This document shows positions 1 to 8,339 of a DNA stretch of 64,000 nucleotides, in pieces. The notes beneath the pieces were generated by a model. It was not told the DNA's origin. It worked only from the letters and a program-made list of their open reading frames with translations, and ran no database searches. The DNA is from Methyloprofundus sp. (GTDB lineage: Bacteria > Pseudomonadota > Gammaproteobacteria > Methylococcales > Methylomonadaceae): assembly GCA_016592635.1 (NCBI GenBank), contig AP023240.1:806001-870000 (forward strand). Direction: 5' to 3'. Both the position numbers and the translations under genes were made by a program. Each line of letters starts with the position of its first letter. The first letter of the stretch is position 1.

Positions 1-624
1 ATTACCGTGTTTAGCTTTCATCCTGTAAAAATTATTACCACAGCTGAAGGGGGAGTGGCAGTGACCAATCAGCTATCGTTAGCTGAACAAATGCAATTGT
101 TAAGAAGTCACGGGGTTACTCGGGATGTAAACAGAATGACCCATGAGCCAGATGGCCCTTGGTATTATCAACAACAAGATTTAGGCTTTAATTATCGGAT
201 GACTGAGTTACAAGCGGCTTTAGGGCTGAGTCAGTTAAATAGTTTGCCTAAATTTATAGAGCGTCGGCAGCAATTGGCGCGACAATATCAAAGTTTATTA
301 GCTTCAATACCAGTTAGTTATCAGCTGCAAATAGAGCAAAGCTATTCGGCGTGGCACTTGTTTGTGATTCGTTTGCAATTAACGCAAATTAATAAAACCC
401 AGCAGCAAGTTTTTACCGAGTTGCGGGAAATGGGGGTAGGGGTGAATGTGCATTATATTCCGGTACATCTACAGCCTTATTATCAGAACTTGGGCTTTAA
501 GCCAGGAGACTTTCCTGAGGCAGAGGGTTATTATCAGGAGGCGATTTCTTTACCTCTTTTTTTTGAATTAACGGATAACCAGCAAAGCTATATTGTGGAA
601 TGCCTGCGCACTATTTTTGGGTGA
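1..624 (+). CDS. pseC: PseC-like sugar aminotransferase (5' end outside window)
   Basis: C-terminal about 207 residues of a DegT/DnrJ/EryC1/StrS-family PLP aminotransferase; the reading frame is open to base 1, so the N-terminus lies upstream. The stretch SFHPVKIITTAEGG carries the PLP-binding lysine (HPVK) in the form typical of PseC, the UDP-4-amino-4,6-dideoxy-sugar transaminase of pseudaminic acid synthesis. The conserved NYRMTELQAALG and VHYIPVHLQPYY segments follow. In that family it would make a 4-amino sugar for surface glycans or flagellin glycosylation. No other pse gene follows in the window, so the pathway assignment depends on upstream sequence; the superfamily is certain, the exact sugar substrate less so. 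Confidence 0.85.
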   Translation: MTVFSFHPVKIITTAEGGVAVTNQLSLAEQMQLLRSHGVTRDVNRMTHEPDGPWYYQQQDLGFNYRMTELQAALGLSQLNSLPKFIERRQQLARQYQSLLASIPVSYQLQIEQSYSAWHLFVIRLQLTQINKTQQQVFTELREMGVGVNVHYIPVHLQPYYQNLGFKPGDFPEAEGYYQEAISLPLFFELTDNQQSYIVECLRTIFG

Positions 625-691
625 GTTTGTGAGTATTTGTCCTTTGTTTTATTTCAACACCAGCTCGCTTCCACTTTAGGTTGATTGAGTT

Positions 692-763
692 GCGTAGGTT
701 AGCTTTTCCAGCGTAGCGCAGAAAACGTAACCCAACATTTTTACTAAAGCTATTCTACTTGCT
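692..763. repeat. Small dispersed repeat with imperfect inverted ends (copy 1)
   Basis: The core GTAGGTTAGCTTTTCC plus AGCGTAGCGCAGAAAACGTAAC recurs almost exactly at 18781-18830 and in diverged form at 17934-17978 and 28320-28466. The right end reads CTAAAGCTATTCTAC, an imperfect inverse of the left end. It sits in the convergent space between the aminotransferase and the DsbA-like gene. Confidence 0.6.
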
Positions 764-781
764 GTTTTGAATTCTCGATCC

Positions 782-1486
782 TTAGCACCAACTTGCCTCA
801 ACCTTTGGTTGCTTGAGTATCTCTAGCAAATTGGCCTCGATAATACGATAGCCTACATTACCGTAAAGTTTTTGTCGTCCTTCATTCAGAATATAGCTTG
901 GGCTACCTTCTACTCGAAATTCATCTCTTAATTCGACATCACGAAATAATGCGGCCAGAGCAGTGCCATTATCGAGTGCTCGTTGGATTTCGGTGGTTGG
1001 CAGTTGCATGTTTTCGGCAATTTCCATTAGTACTTGCATATCACCAATATCTCTAGCATCTTGAAAAAAGGCCAAACGTACCTGCCAAACAAATTCTTCA
1101 AACAGGGTGCGCTGCTGTAGGTCGGTATTGGCTATATTATTGATGCTGCCGTCATCAACTAAACATTGAATAGCTTTAATAAATAAATGGCAGCTTGCTG
1201 AAGTTTTGGGAATATTGATTTGCCAAACATCTTTATGCAAATTTAGATAAGGGTAATCTGCGCAAACTTGGTGAGTATGTTTGCCAAAAGCAGCATAACC
1301 GCCTTTATCTTTCCAGCCTTCACCAATGCGGTGTTCGGTGCATGCGAAGATCGGCATGAAATGATAACTTATATCTATATCAGCTGCATGCCGGTTAATA
1401 AGTTCATCAAGTCGGACTTGCGCTAGGTAGGCCCAGACACATAATACGTCAGTAAAATAATGAATGCGGATACGTGATGAAGTCAT
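782..1486 (-). CDS. DsbA-family thioredoxin-fold protein
   Basis: Protein of 234 residues beginning with the DsbA/HCCA-isomerase-like N-terminal strand (IHYFTDVLCVWAYLAQ). A single cysteine stands where DsbA/FrnE proteins have CxxC (here C-V-W-A), so a disulfide oxidase role is doubtful; this resembles 2-hydroxychromene-2-carboxylate isomerase/FrnE-like proteins of the DSBA domain family. The C-terminal segment VEGSPSYILNEGRQKLYGNVGY matches the conserved cis-proline loop (SPSYI) of this fold. There is no signal peptide, so it is cytoplasmic. It stands alone, convergent with the preceding gene. Substrate unknown. Confidence 0.75.
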   Translation of the reverse strand: MTSSRIRIHYFTDVLCVWAYLAQVRLDELINRHAADIDISYHFMPIFACTEHRIGEGWKDKGGYAAFGKHTHQVCADYPYLNLHKDVWQINIPKTSASCHLFIKAIQCLVDDGSINNIANTDLQQRTLFEEFVWQVRLAFFQDARDIGDMQVLMEIAENMQLPTTEIQRALDNGTALAALFRDVELRDEFRVEGSPSYILNEGRQKLYGNVGYRIIEANLLEILKQPKVEASWC

Positions 1487-1585
1487 TGGGTAGGTTCCGT
1501 TGTATTTTGGACTGCAGGTTTAACTAGTTGTGACTACAAGCCCCTCCACATAGTAGCGTGAGTCATTTGTGTATTTTTATTGAAT

Positions 1586-1645
1586 GGGGCGCAGGCTTTA
1601 GCCTGTATTGTTATAGTTGCTCATGTAAGCTAAAGCCTGCGTCCC
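1586..1645. repeat. Inverted repeat downstream of fhs
   Basis: GGGGCGCAGGCTTTAGC (from 1586) pairs with GCTAAAGCCTGCGTCCC (to 1645) around a loop of about 26 bases. It lies 54 bases beyond the fhs stop codon and could end fhs transcription, but there is no clear U-tract. A similar GGCTTTAGCC core appears near 33185 and 45315, so it may be a dispersed palindrome. Confidence 0.5.
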
Positions 1646-1699
1646 AAGTATTAAATACCTATTTTTCAATTTCTACTCACCGAGCAGTAACGCATATAA

Positions 1700-3373
1700 T
1701 TAAAATAACCCTGTAATCACACCTGCATCGGTAATATCAATACGCTCTGCAGCAGGTGCTTTAGGCAAGCCTGGCATAGTCATCATATTACCAGCAATCA
1801 CAACAATAAAACCTGCGCCATTTGCCAAGCGTGCTTCCGTAATTTCTACAGTATGACCTGTTGGTGCACCTTTTGCCATTGGGTTGGTCGAAAATGACAT
1901 TTGCGTTTTTGCCATACAAATAGGGAAATGGCCGTACTGTTCTTGCAGAGCTTTGATTTCACCTTTTACTTTAGGGCTAGCTGTGACATTTGCTGCGCCA
2001 TATATTTTGGCAGCAACCGTTTCGATTTTCTCCCAAAGTGGTAGTTTGTCATCGTAAACATAAGTAAAACCTGGTTCACGATTATCAACAATATTTAATA
2101 CTTCTTTAGCTAAATCTTCAGCGCCTGCGCCACCTTCCGCCCAATGCTTAGAAACAATACATTTTGCACCTAAAGCTTCGCATTTTTCAGTGATTAACGC
2201 AATTTCAGCATCGGTATCAAAAGTAAAATGATTGATACAGACAACACAAGGTAAGCCATAGTGCTGAGTAATATTGGTTAAATGTTTTTCTAGGTTAACA
2301 AATCCTGCTTCAACAGCTTCCAGATTTTCATTATTTAAATCATCTTTAGCAACGCCACCGTGAGATTTTAATGCTCTAGCCGTTGCAACTAAAACCACGG
2401 CGGAAGGTTTTAAACCTGCCATGCGGCATTTAATGTCGATGAATTTTTCTGCGCCTAAATCCGCACCAAAACCTGCTTCGGTAATTGTGTAGTCAGCTAA
2501 TTTTAAAGCCGTCTTAGTGGCAGTAACAGTGTTACAACCATGGGCAATATTAGCAAAAGGGCCGCCATGAATAATGGCTAAGTTATTTTCCAGTGTTTGT
2601 ACTAGGTTAGGTTTAATGGCATCTTTTAATAAAGCCGCCATCGCACCGTGTGCTTTTAAATCACGTGCATAAACAGGTGTCACTTTATCTGTTTTATAAG
2701 CGATAACGATACGGCCTAAACGCTCTTTTAAATCAGCGCGGCTGGTTGCCAAACATAAAATAGCCATGACTTCTGAAGCAACCACAATATCATAACCATC
2801 TTCACGCAAATAGCCGTTAGCAGGGCCACCTTGGCCGACAGTAACACTACGTAAAGCGCGGTCATTCATATCAACAACACGTTTCCATTTGATACGACGT
2901 GAGTCGATACCAAGTGCATTACCATGCGTAATATGGTTATCAATCATTGCTGATAACAAGTTATGCGCAACCCCAATGGCATGAAAGTCACCTGTAAAAT
3001 GCAGGTTAATATCTTCCATAGGAACAACTTGCGAGTAACCGCCGCCCGCTGCGCCGCCTTTCATACCAAAACAAGGACCTAATGAAGGTTCACGTAGGCA
3101 CATGATAGTGTTTTTGCCTAAGCGATTCATAGCATCGCCTAAACCAACTGTTGTTGTGGTTTTACCTTCACCAGCAGGGGTTGGGCTAACCGCAGTCACT
3201 AGAATAAGTTTGCCGTCTTGTTGTTCGGTTAAGCTATCAATATATTCTAAAGATATTTTGGCTTTGTAATGGCCATATGGATCTAGGTGCTCAGCGGGGA
3301 TCGCTAATTTTTCAGCTGCTAAATCAATAATGGGCAGCATTTTTGCCTTTTGGGCAATTTCAATATCAGACAT
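1700..3373 (-). CDS. fhs: Formate-tetrahydrofolate ligase
   Basis: ATP-dependent ligation of formate to tetrahydrofolate, giving 10-formyl-THF. The 557-residue length is normal for the family. The P-loop [15 protein letters not shown] is near residue 66, followed by [20 protein letters not shown], a family signature. In methylotrophs it routes formate carbon into the serine cycle. It lies 98 bases downstream of glyA on the same strand, but a strong hairpin terminator (3412-3443) separates the two, so fhs probably has its own promoter or relies on readthrough. The neighbourhood of glyA, glycerate kinase and mtdA supports the serine-cycle role. Confidence 0.97.
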   Translation of the reverse strand: MSDIEIAQKAKMLPIIDLAAEKLAIPAEHLDPYGHYKAKISLEYIDSLTEQQDGKLILVTAVSPTPAGEGKTTTTVGLGDAMNRLGKNTIMCLREPSLGPCFGMKGGAAGGGYSQVVPMEDINLHFTGDFHAIGVAHNLLSAMIDNHITHGNALGIDSRRIKWKRVVDMNDRALRSVTVGQGGPANGYLREDGYDIVVASEVMAILCLATSRADLKERLGRIVIAYKTDKVTPVYARDLKAHGAMAALLKDAIKPNLVQTLENNLAIIHGGPFANIAHGCNTVTATKTALKLADYTITEAGFGADLGAEKFIDIKCRMAGLKPSAVVLVATARALKSHGGVAKDDLNNENLEAVEAGFVNLEKHLTNITQHYGLPCVVCINHFTFDTDAEIALITEKCEALGAKCIVSKHWAEGGAGAEDLAKEVLNIVDNREPGFTYVYDDKLPLWEKIETVAAKIYGAANVTASPKVKGEIKALQEQYGHFPICMAKTQMSFSTNPMAKGAPTGHTVEITEARLANGAGFIVVIAGNMMTMPGLPKAPAAERIDITDAGVITGLF

Positions 3374-3411
3374 GCTTATATTTCCAGGTAATTAAAGTAT
3401 TCAATAAACAT

Positions 3412-3443
3412 AAAAAGCCTGTTGCATTTAAGCAACAGGCTTT
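3412..3443 (-). terminator. Rho-independent terminator after glyA
   Basis: A perfect 12-bp stem (AAAGCCTGTTGC at 3414-3425 with GCAACAGGCTTT at 3432-3443) has a 6-base loop. Read on the minus strand it ends in a run of T, 28 bases beyond the glyA stop. It separates glyA from fhs. Confidence 0.85.
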
Positions 3444-3471
3444 ATTTAGTGTGTTAGGTAAGTGGTGGGTT

Positions 3472-4728
3472 TTAGTCGCTGTACACAGGGAAACGTGAAC
3501 ATAAAATGCTGACCTTTTCACGTACTGCAGTAATCACGGTATCATCTTCCATATTTTCCATGACATCACACATCCAAGTGGCTATTTGAGTCACTTCTGC
3601 TTCTTTAAAGCCACGTGATGTGGGTGCTGGTGTGCCGATACGAATACCACTGGTCACAAAAGGTGACTCAGGGTCATTAGGTACCGCATTTTTATTGACA
3701 GTGATGTAGGCTTTGCCTAATGCAGCATCAGCTGCTTTACCAGTAATACCTTTAGGGATTAAGGAAACCAACATTAAGTGATTGTCAGTACCACCTGAAA
3801 CCACATCAAAGCCACGATCGATAAAAACTTTTGCCATGGCTTGGGCATTTTTAATCACTTGTTTTTGGTAAGTGATAAATTCAGGCTGCATGGCTTCTTT
3901 AAAAGAAACTGCTTTAGCCGCAATCACATGCATTAAAGGGCCGCCTTGAATGCCAGGGAAGATATTAGAGTTAAATTTCTTCTCTAAATCAGGGTTACTT
4001 TTACATAAAATCAAGCCACCACGCGGGCCACGTAAAGACTTATGAGTAGTACTAGTGACTACATCAGCAATCGGTACCGGGTTAGGGTATAAACCTGCAG
4101 CAACTAAGCCAGCAACATGCGCCATATCGACAAATAAATAGGCACCTACTTTATCTGCAATATCGCGGAAACGTTGCCAATCCCAAATGCGTGAGTAAGC
4201 TGAAAACCCTGCCACTAACACTTTTGGTTTGTGCTCTAAAGCGAGTCTTTCAACTTCGTCGTAATCAATTTCACCTGTTTCAGGGTGTAGGCCGTACTGG
4301 ATGGCATTGTAGATTTTGCCCGAGAAGTTAGGTTTGGCACCATGCGTTAAATGCCCCCCATCAGCAAGGCTTAAGCCTAGAATAGTGTCGCCAGGTTTAA
4401 TCATCGCCATAAAGACAGCCATATTCGCTTGTGAGCCAGAATGCGGTTGTACATTAGCATAATCAGCGCCAAATAATTCTTTGGCACGATCAATGGCGAG
4501 CTGTTCTGCTTTATCTACAAATTCACAGCCGCCGTAATAACGTTTACCAGGGTAACCCTCAGCATATTTATTGGTTAGTTGCGAACCTAGAGCTTCTAGT
4601 ACGCGGGGACTAGTGTAGTTTTCTGAAGCAATTAGTTCAATATGCTCTTCTTGGCGCTGATGTTCTTCTTCAATGGCTTGAAACAGTTCGTCATCAAAGC
4701 CGGCAATAGACATAGATTTTTTAAACAT
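3472..4728 (-). CDS. glyA: Serine hydroxymethyltransferase
   Basis: PLP enzyme interconverting glycine plus methylene-THF with serine; in the serine cycle it fixes the C1 unit. The 418-residue length is standard. The PLP lysine is in [14 protein letters not shown] and the N-terminal [12 protein letters not shown] motif is intact. The start is supported by AGGAG seven bases upstream of the ATG. It is the last gene of an apparent mtdA-gck-glyA operon (26-base gap to the kinase gene) and is followed by a terminator. Confidence 0.98.
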   Translation of the reverse strand: MFKKSMSIAGFDDELFQAIEEEHQRQEEHIELIASENYTSPRVLEALGSQLTNKYAEGYPGKRYYGGCEFVDKAEQLAIDRAKELFGADYANVQPHSGSQANMAVFMAMIKPGDTILGLSLADGGHLTHGAKPNFSGKIYNAIQYGLHPETGEIDYDEVERLALEHKPKVLVAGFSAYSRIWDWQRFRDIADKVGAYLFVDMAHVAGLVAAGLYPNPVPIADVVTSTTHKSLRGPRGGLILCKSNPDLEKKFNSNIFPGIQGGPLMHVIAAKAVSFKEAMQPEFITYQKQVIKNAQAMAKVFIDRGFDVVSGGTDNHLMLVSLIPKGITGKAADAALGKAYITVNKNAVPNDPESPFVTSGIRIGTPAPTSRGFKEAEVTQIATWMCDVMENMEDDTVITAVREKVSILCSRFPVYSD

Positions 4729-4754
4729 TTTGGTCTCCTGAAATAAGAAGTATT

Positions 4755-6122
4755 TTATATAAGCTGGGGGTAGATAAGCAGTATTTGCAGGTCGGCAACA
4801 TTGGTTCCTGTTGCACCTGTCATCAGCAAATCTTCGGAAATTTGTAAGGCATGATAAGCATCATTATTGGCTAAATATTGTGCTGGTTCTATCGCTGCAT
4901 CATGCATGCGTTGTAATGACTTGTTATCGACTAAACCACCTGCGGCATTAGTCGGGCCGTCTATACCATCGGTACCGCCACTTAAAAAGACCCAAGCAAC
5001 ATTAAGCTGGTGCTTTTCAGCGGCCAAAATAAAGGCCAAGGCCATTTCTTGGTTACGGCCACCTAAGCCTGAGCCTTTAATGGTCACGGTAGTTTCACCA
5101 CCTGCGAGTATTGCACAAGGCCTATCCATGCCCTGTAATAATAAATTTTTAGCGTAAATAACCAGTTGTTCTGCAACCACTCGCGCTTCACCAATAAGCT
5201 GCTTGCTGTATAGGTAAGTCACATAGTTTAGGGTAGCACTGGCTTGCATGATAGCCTGCACACTAATACTGTTACTGCCAATAACAGTCTGTGTCGTGTG
5301 TTTAAAAATGGCATCATTGGCTTTCGGTGTTTCCGCATGTAGAGCTTGTGTGCCTTGTTCTAAATGAGCTTGTACTGATAAGGGCACTTGATCCCACAAC
5401 TGTCTGTCGTGCAGAATGGCAACAGCCTCAGCAAAAGTGCTGCTATCTGCCACAGTCGGTCCACTGGCAATGGCACTTAGCTCATCACCTAACACATCAG
5501 ATAAGATCAATGTATGTACATCGGCAGGTGCGGCTAATTTAGCTAAGCCGCCGCCTTTTAGCTGAGATAAATGCTTACGTACACAATTAACCTCATTAAT
5601 GCTTGCTCCGGAAGCAAGTAATAATTCAGTTGTCGTCACTTTATTAGTTAAACTGATAGCAGAGACAGGGGAGGGCAGTAGTGCTGAACCCCCCCCGGAA
5701 ACCAAGACTAACACTAATTCACCTGATTGCGCTTGCTGGACTTTGTTAGCAATTTTTTGTGCACCCAGTAAGCCAGCTGCATCAGGCAACGGGTGACGGG
5801 CACCAATAACTTCAATATTTGCTAGTGTTTGTACATTTTCATAATTGGTGACAGCAATACTGGTTCCTGTTATGTGTTGCTCAGGAATAATGGCTTGTGC
5901 CGCACTGATCATCGCACAGGCAGCTTTACCAAAAGCAATTAAATGCACTTTGAGCCACTTGCCTTGTAGACAACTACCATCTGTTAAGTGCATGCTCAGC
6001 AGTTGTTGCTGTGCATCATAATGCAAGTGCTGTTGTACAGCAGCACAGGGATCGGCAGCAGTAACACCTGCCTGAAAAATATGCTGAGCATCCATGCGCA
6101 ACTTAGCAATTGAAGACATCAT
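4755..6122 (-). CDS. gck: Glycerate 2-kinase (MOFRL family)
   Basis: Phosphorylates D-glycerate to 2-phosphoglycerate, the serine-cycle step that returns carbon to PEP. It is a 455-residue GckA/TtuD-type protein: an N-terminal domain with [12 protein letters not shown] near residue 140 and a C-terminal MOFRL domain with [11 protein letters not shown] and [17 protein letters not shown]. Context decides the role: it is 10 bases after mtdA and 26 before glyA on the same strand. The N-terminus starts with two ATG codons; either may be used and no strong ribosome site is visible. Confidence 0.93.
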   Translation of the reverse strand: MMSSIAKLRMDAQHIFQAGVTAADPCAAVQQHLHYDAQQQLLSMHLTDGSCLQGKWLKVHLIAFGKAACAMISAAQAIIPEQHITGTSIAVTNYENVQTLANIEVIGARHPLPDAAGLLGAQKIANKVQQAQSGELVLVLVSGGGSALLPSPVSAISLTNKVTTTELLLASGASINEVNCVRKHLSQLKGGGLAKLAAPADVHTLILSDVLGDELSAIASGPTVADSSTFAEAVAILHDRQLWDQVPLSVQAHLEQGTQALHAETPKANDAIFKHTTQTVIGSNSISVQAIMQASATLNYVTYLYSKQLIGEARVVAEQLVIYAKNLLLQGMDRPCAILAGGETTVTIKGSGLGGRNQEMALAFILAAEKHQLNVAWVFLSGGTDGIDGPTNAAGGLVDNKSLQRMHDAAIEPAQYLANNDAYHALQISEDLLMTGATGTNVADLQILLIYPQLI

Positions 6123-6132
6123 TAGGAGTAAC

Positions 6133-6990
6133 TTAAGCCATTTCTTTCGCTAGCTTATAAATTAACTCGGCATCAAATACTTGTTTGTTGTTTTCAAAAA
6201 GTTTGGCAATACACGCGCGGTGCAATGCCAGTTTTAAAGCGCCAAAACCAATAGCACCCCAAACAACCTTGCCATGACGATCTATACCGCGATCCATCAT
6301 ATCAGTGCCACCAATACCAATAGGGGGGGTAGCATTAGCATCAGCCAACATTTCTATATTAGGGTTATTTTCCCAGTGCTCTGGTTTTAATAGTTCAATA
6401 CCTGCAGCACCTGTTGTAAAAACTATGTTGGCATCTTGGATTACGTCACCGCGCGCATCGCTATCTATTGCTGCGGCCGCAATCAAATCAACATTAAAGT
6501 GTTCTTTCATCGCCATGCAGGCTTTTTTGGAGTTAGCCAATTGTCGTGAAACAATGGTTACCTCGGCACCTTCTTCGGCTAACATAACAGCAGCGCGTTG
6601 CCCTACAGGGCCAGTGCCAGCCAGAATGACCGCTTTTTTACCTTTTAATGTACCACTGCTCGCTAATTTGGCAACGGCTGCCGCTGCTGTAGTATTGCTA
6701 CCATTACTATCCAGCATAACTGAAACTTGAAAACCTGGGAAAAAATAGGATTGTATGGCCTTAAACAAGGCTTGTCCTGCCTCCATATCACTACCACCGA
6801 CAAAGATTGCCGTGTTTTTTTTCTCTTTAGGTGGGCGAGTAAAAATGGTGCCTTCCACTAAAGCACGCACATTATCAGGGTTAAGATTACCATGACCAAT
6901 AACATGGTCTGCACCGCCGTCATAGGCAACAACAGTATCAAAAACGGATGGGTGTGTGTCGGTATCAAATTGGAAGAGCAGTTTTTTCAT
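6133..6990 (-). CDS. mtdA: NADP-dependent methylene-H4F/H4MPT dehydrogenase MtdA
   Basis: Oxidises methylene-tetrahydrofolate or methylene-tetrahydromethanopterin with NADP, a marker enzyme of methylotrophs. The 285-residue length fits MtdA. Residues include FDTDTHPSVFDTVVAYDGGADHV at the N-terminus and a dinucleotide-binding GTGPVGQRAAVMLAEEGA, followed by VSRQ, which favours NADP(H). It is first in the operon mtdA-gck-glyA and divergent from mdh. It strongly supports the methanotroph or methylotroph assignment. Confidence 0.95.
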   Translation of the reverse strand: MKKLLFQFDTDTHPSVFDTVVAYDGGADHVIGHGNLNPDNVRALVEGTIFTRPPKEKKNTAIFVGGSDMEAGQALFKAIQSYFFPGFQVSVMLDSNGSNTTAAAAVAKLASSGTLKGKKAVILAGTGPVGQRAAVMLAEEGAEVTIVSRQLANSKKACMAMKEHFNVDLIAAAAIDSDARGDVIQDANIVFTTGAAGIELLKPEHWENNPNIEMLADANATPPIGIGGTDMMDRGIDRHGKVVWGAIGFGALKLALHRACIAKLFENNKQVFDAELIYKLAKEMA

Positions 6991-7047
6991 TAGCCTTTAT
7001 AATGGTTTTGTGACAATTATGCGTTTAAACGAATATCAAATCGCGTT

Positions 7048-7053
7048 ATTATA
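7048..7053 (-). promoter_or_regulatory. Possible -10 element for the mtdA operon
   Basis: A perfect TATAAT on the minus strand lies about 58 bases upstream of the mtdA start. No good -35 box is visible, so this is only a candidate. Confidence 0.3.
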
Positions 7054-7143
7054 CCCCATAAAAAAAGTTAAGCCTGATTTGTCGTGTTGTAATAAGTTCT
7101 CACGAGAAATGGTTAAAATTAAAGATTAAAGATAGGATTATAG

Positions 7144-8136
7144 ATGAAGACACCAGTTGATATTGCTGTTACTGGGGCAGCAGGACAGATAAGCTATTCT
7201 TTGCTATTTCGTATAGCTGCTGGTGATTTATTGGGGCCTGACCAACCTGTAGTGCTAAGGCTATTAGAAATAACGCCTGCTTTGCATCGTTTGCATGCTG
7301 TCGTTATGGAATTAAACGACTGCGCCTACCCGCTATTACAGAAAATTATTACCACTGATAAGCCAGAAGTTGCTTTTAAAGAGGTGGATTATGTCTTTTT
7401 AGTGGGTGCCAAGCCACGCGGTCCTGGTATGAAAAGAAAAGACTTGTTGGCCAGTAATGCTGAAATTTTCTCAGAGCAGGGCAAGGCGCTTAATGCGGTA
7501 GCCAGTCGCAATGTTAAGGTTTTGATTACCGGCAACCCCGCGAATACCAATGCTTTAATTGCCCAACGTAATGCACCTGATCTAGGCTCTAGTTGTTTTA
7601 GTGCTATGAGCATGCTGGATCATAATCGCGCTATTAATCAATTAGCTGAAAAATGTGGTGTGCGCTCGCGGGATGTGAAAAATATTATTGTTTGGGGTAA
7701 TCACTCTGAAACTCAGTATCCTGATTTAACGCATGCAACCGTAAAAGGCCAAGATGCTTTAACACTGGTTGATAAAGATTGGATTGAAAATGAATTTGTA
7801 CCGACGGTACAATATCGTGGCAGTAAAGTGATTGAAGAACGTAATGGTTTATCCAGTGCAGCTTCGGCAGCCAATGCGGCTATTGGGCAAATGCGCTCAT
7901 GGGTCGTTGGTACCGAAGAAAATGACTGGAGTGACTGGATCAGTATGGGCGTGATCTCTGATGGCAGTTACGGTATTGAGCAAGGCTTGTTTTATTCGTT
8001 CCCAGTCAAAGTTTCGCCCGCAGGCGAGCTGGAAATTGTTAAAGGCTTGGAAATAGGTGCTTTTAGTAAAGCCTGCATGAAAGAAACCGAGCTGGAGTTA
8101 AAAGAAGAACGTGATGCGGTAGCGCATTTGTTATAG
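7144..8136 (+). CDS. mdh: Malate dehydrogenase
   Basis: NAD-dependent malate/oxaloacetate conversion. The 330-residue protein belongs to the cytosolic/Thermus-type MDH group: [20 protein letters not shown] (Rossmann loop) at the N-terminus, [27 protein letters not shown], and the catalytic [13 protein letters not shown] histidine segment. AGGA lies seven bases before the ATG. It is divergent from mtdA with a 153-base shared intergenic region, and is likely to serve both the TCA and serine cycles. Confidence 0.96.
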   Translation: MKTPVDIAVTGAAGQISYSLLFRIAAGDLLGPDQPVVLRLLEITPALHRLHAVVMELNDCAYPLLQKIITTDKPEVAFKEVDYVFLVGAKPRGPGMKRKDLLASNAEIFSEQGKALNAVASRNVKVLITGNPANTNALIAQRNAPDLGSSCFSAMSMLDHNRAINQLAEKCGVRSRDVKNIIVWGNHSETQYPDLTHATVKGQDALTLVDKDWIENEFVPTVQYRGSKVIEERNGLSSAASAANAAIGQMRSWVVGTEENDWSDWISMGVISDGSYGIEQGLFYSFPVKVSPAGELEIVKGLEIGAFSKACMKETELELKEERDAVAHLL

Positions 8137-8281
8137 GTTTTTATGTCATTAGTTCGGGTATTATTAAATTCTCGCCCCTAAATGACTGATAAATTGGCTA
8201 TCAACTTAAAGCGGGGCAGGTTAACTATTCTACTATCAGCAGGCTAAAGACCTGCTTTAGAGATAGTTAAGGGGCTAATTT

Positions 8282-8318
8282 GTTTAATATGCGGCAGTTA
8301 CTCCACCGCATATTAAAC
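8282..8318. repeat. Conserved hairpin A, 3' of the sulfatase gene
   Basis: A perfect 13-bp stem (GTTTAATATGCGG with CCGCATATTAAAC) has an 11-base loop CAGTTACTCCA. It lies 21 bases beyond the sulfatase stop codon. A sister hairpin at 11994-12028 has a nearly identical loop and compensating stem changes. Neither has a U-tract, so it is not a standard terminator. The surrounding 8150-8335 also shares the word TGATAAATTGG with 11905-11920. Confidence 0.75.
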
Positions 8319-8339
8319 CGCTTGAGTTTACATCAAAAC

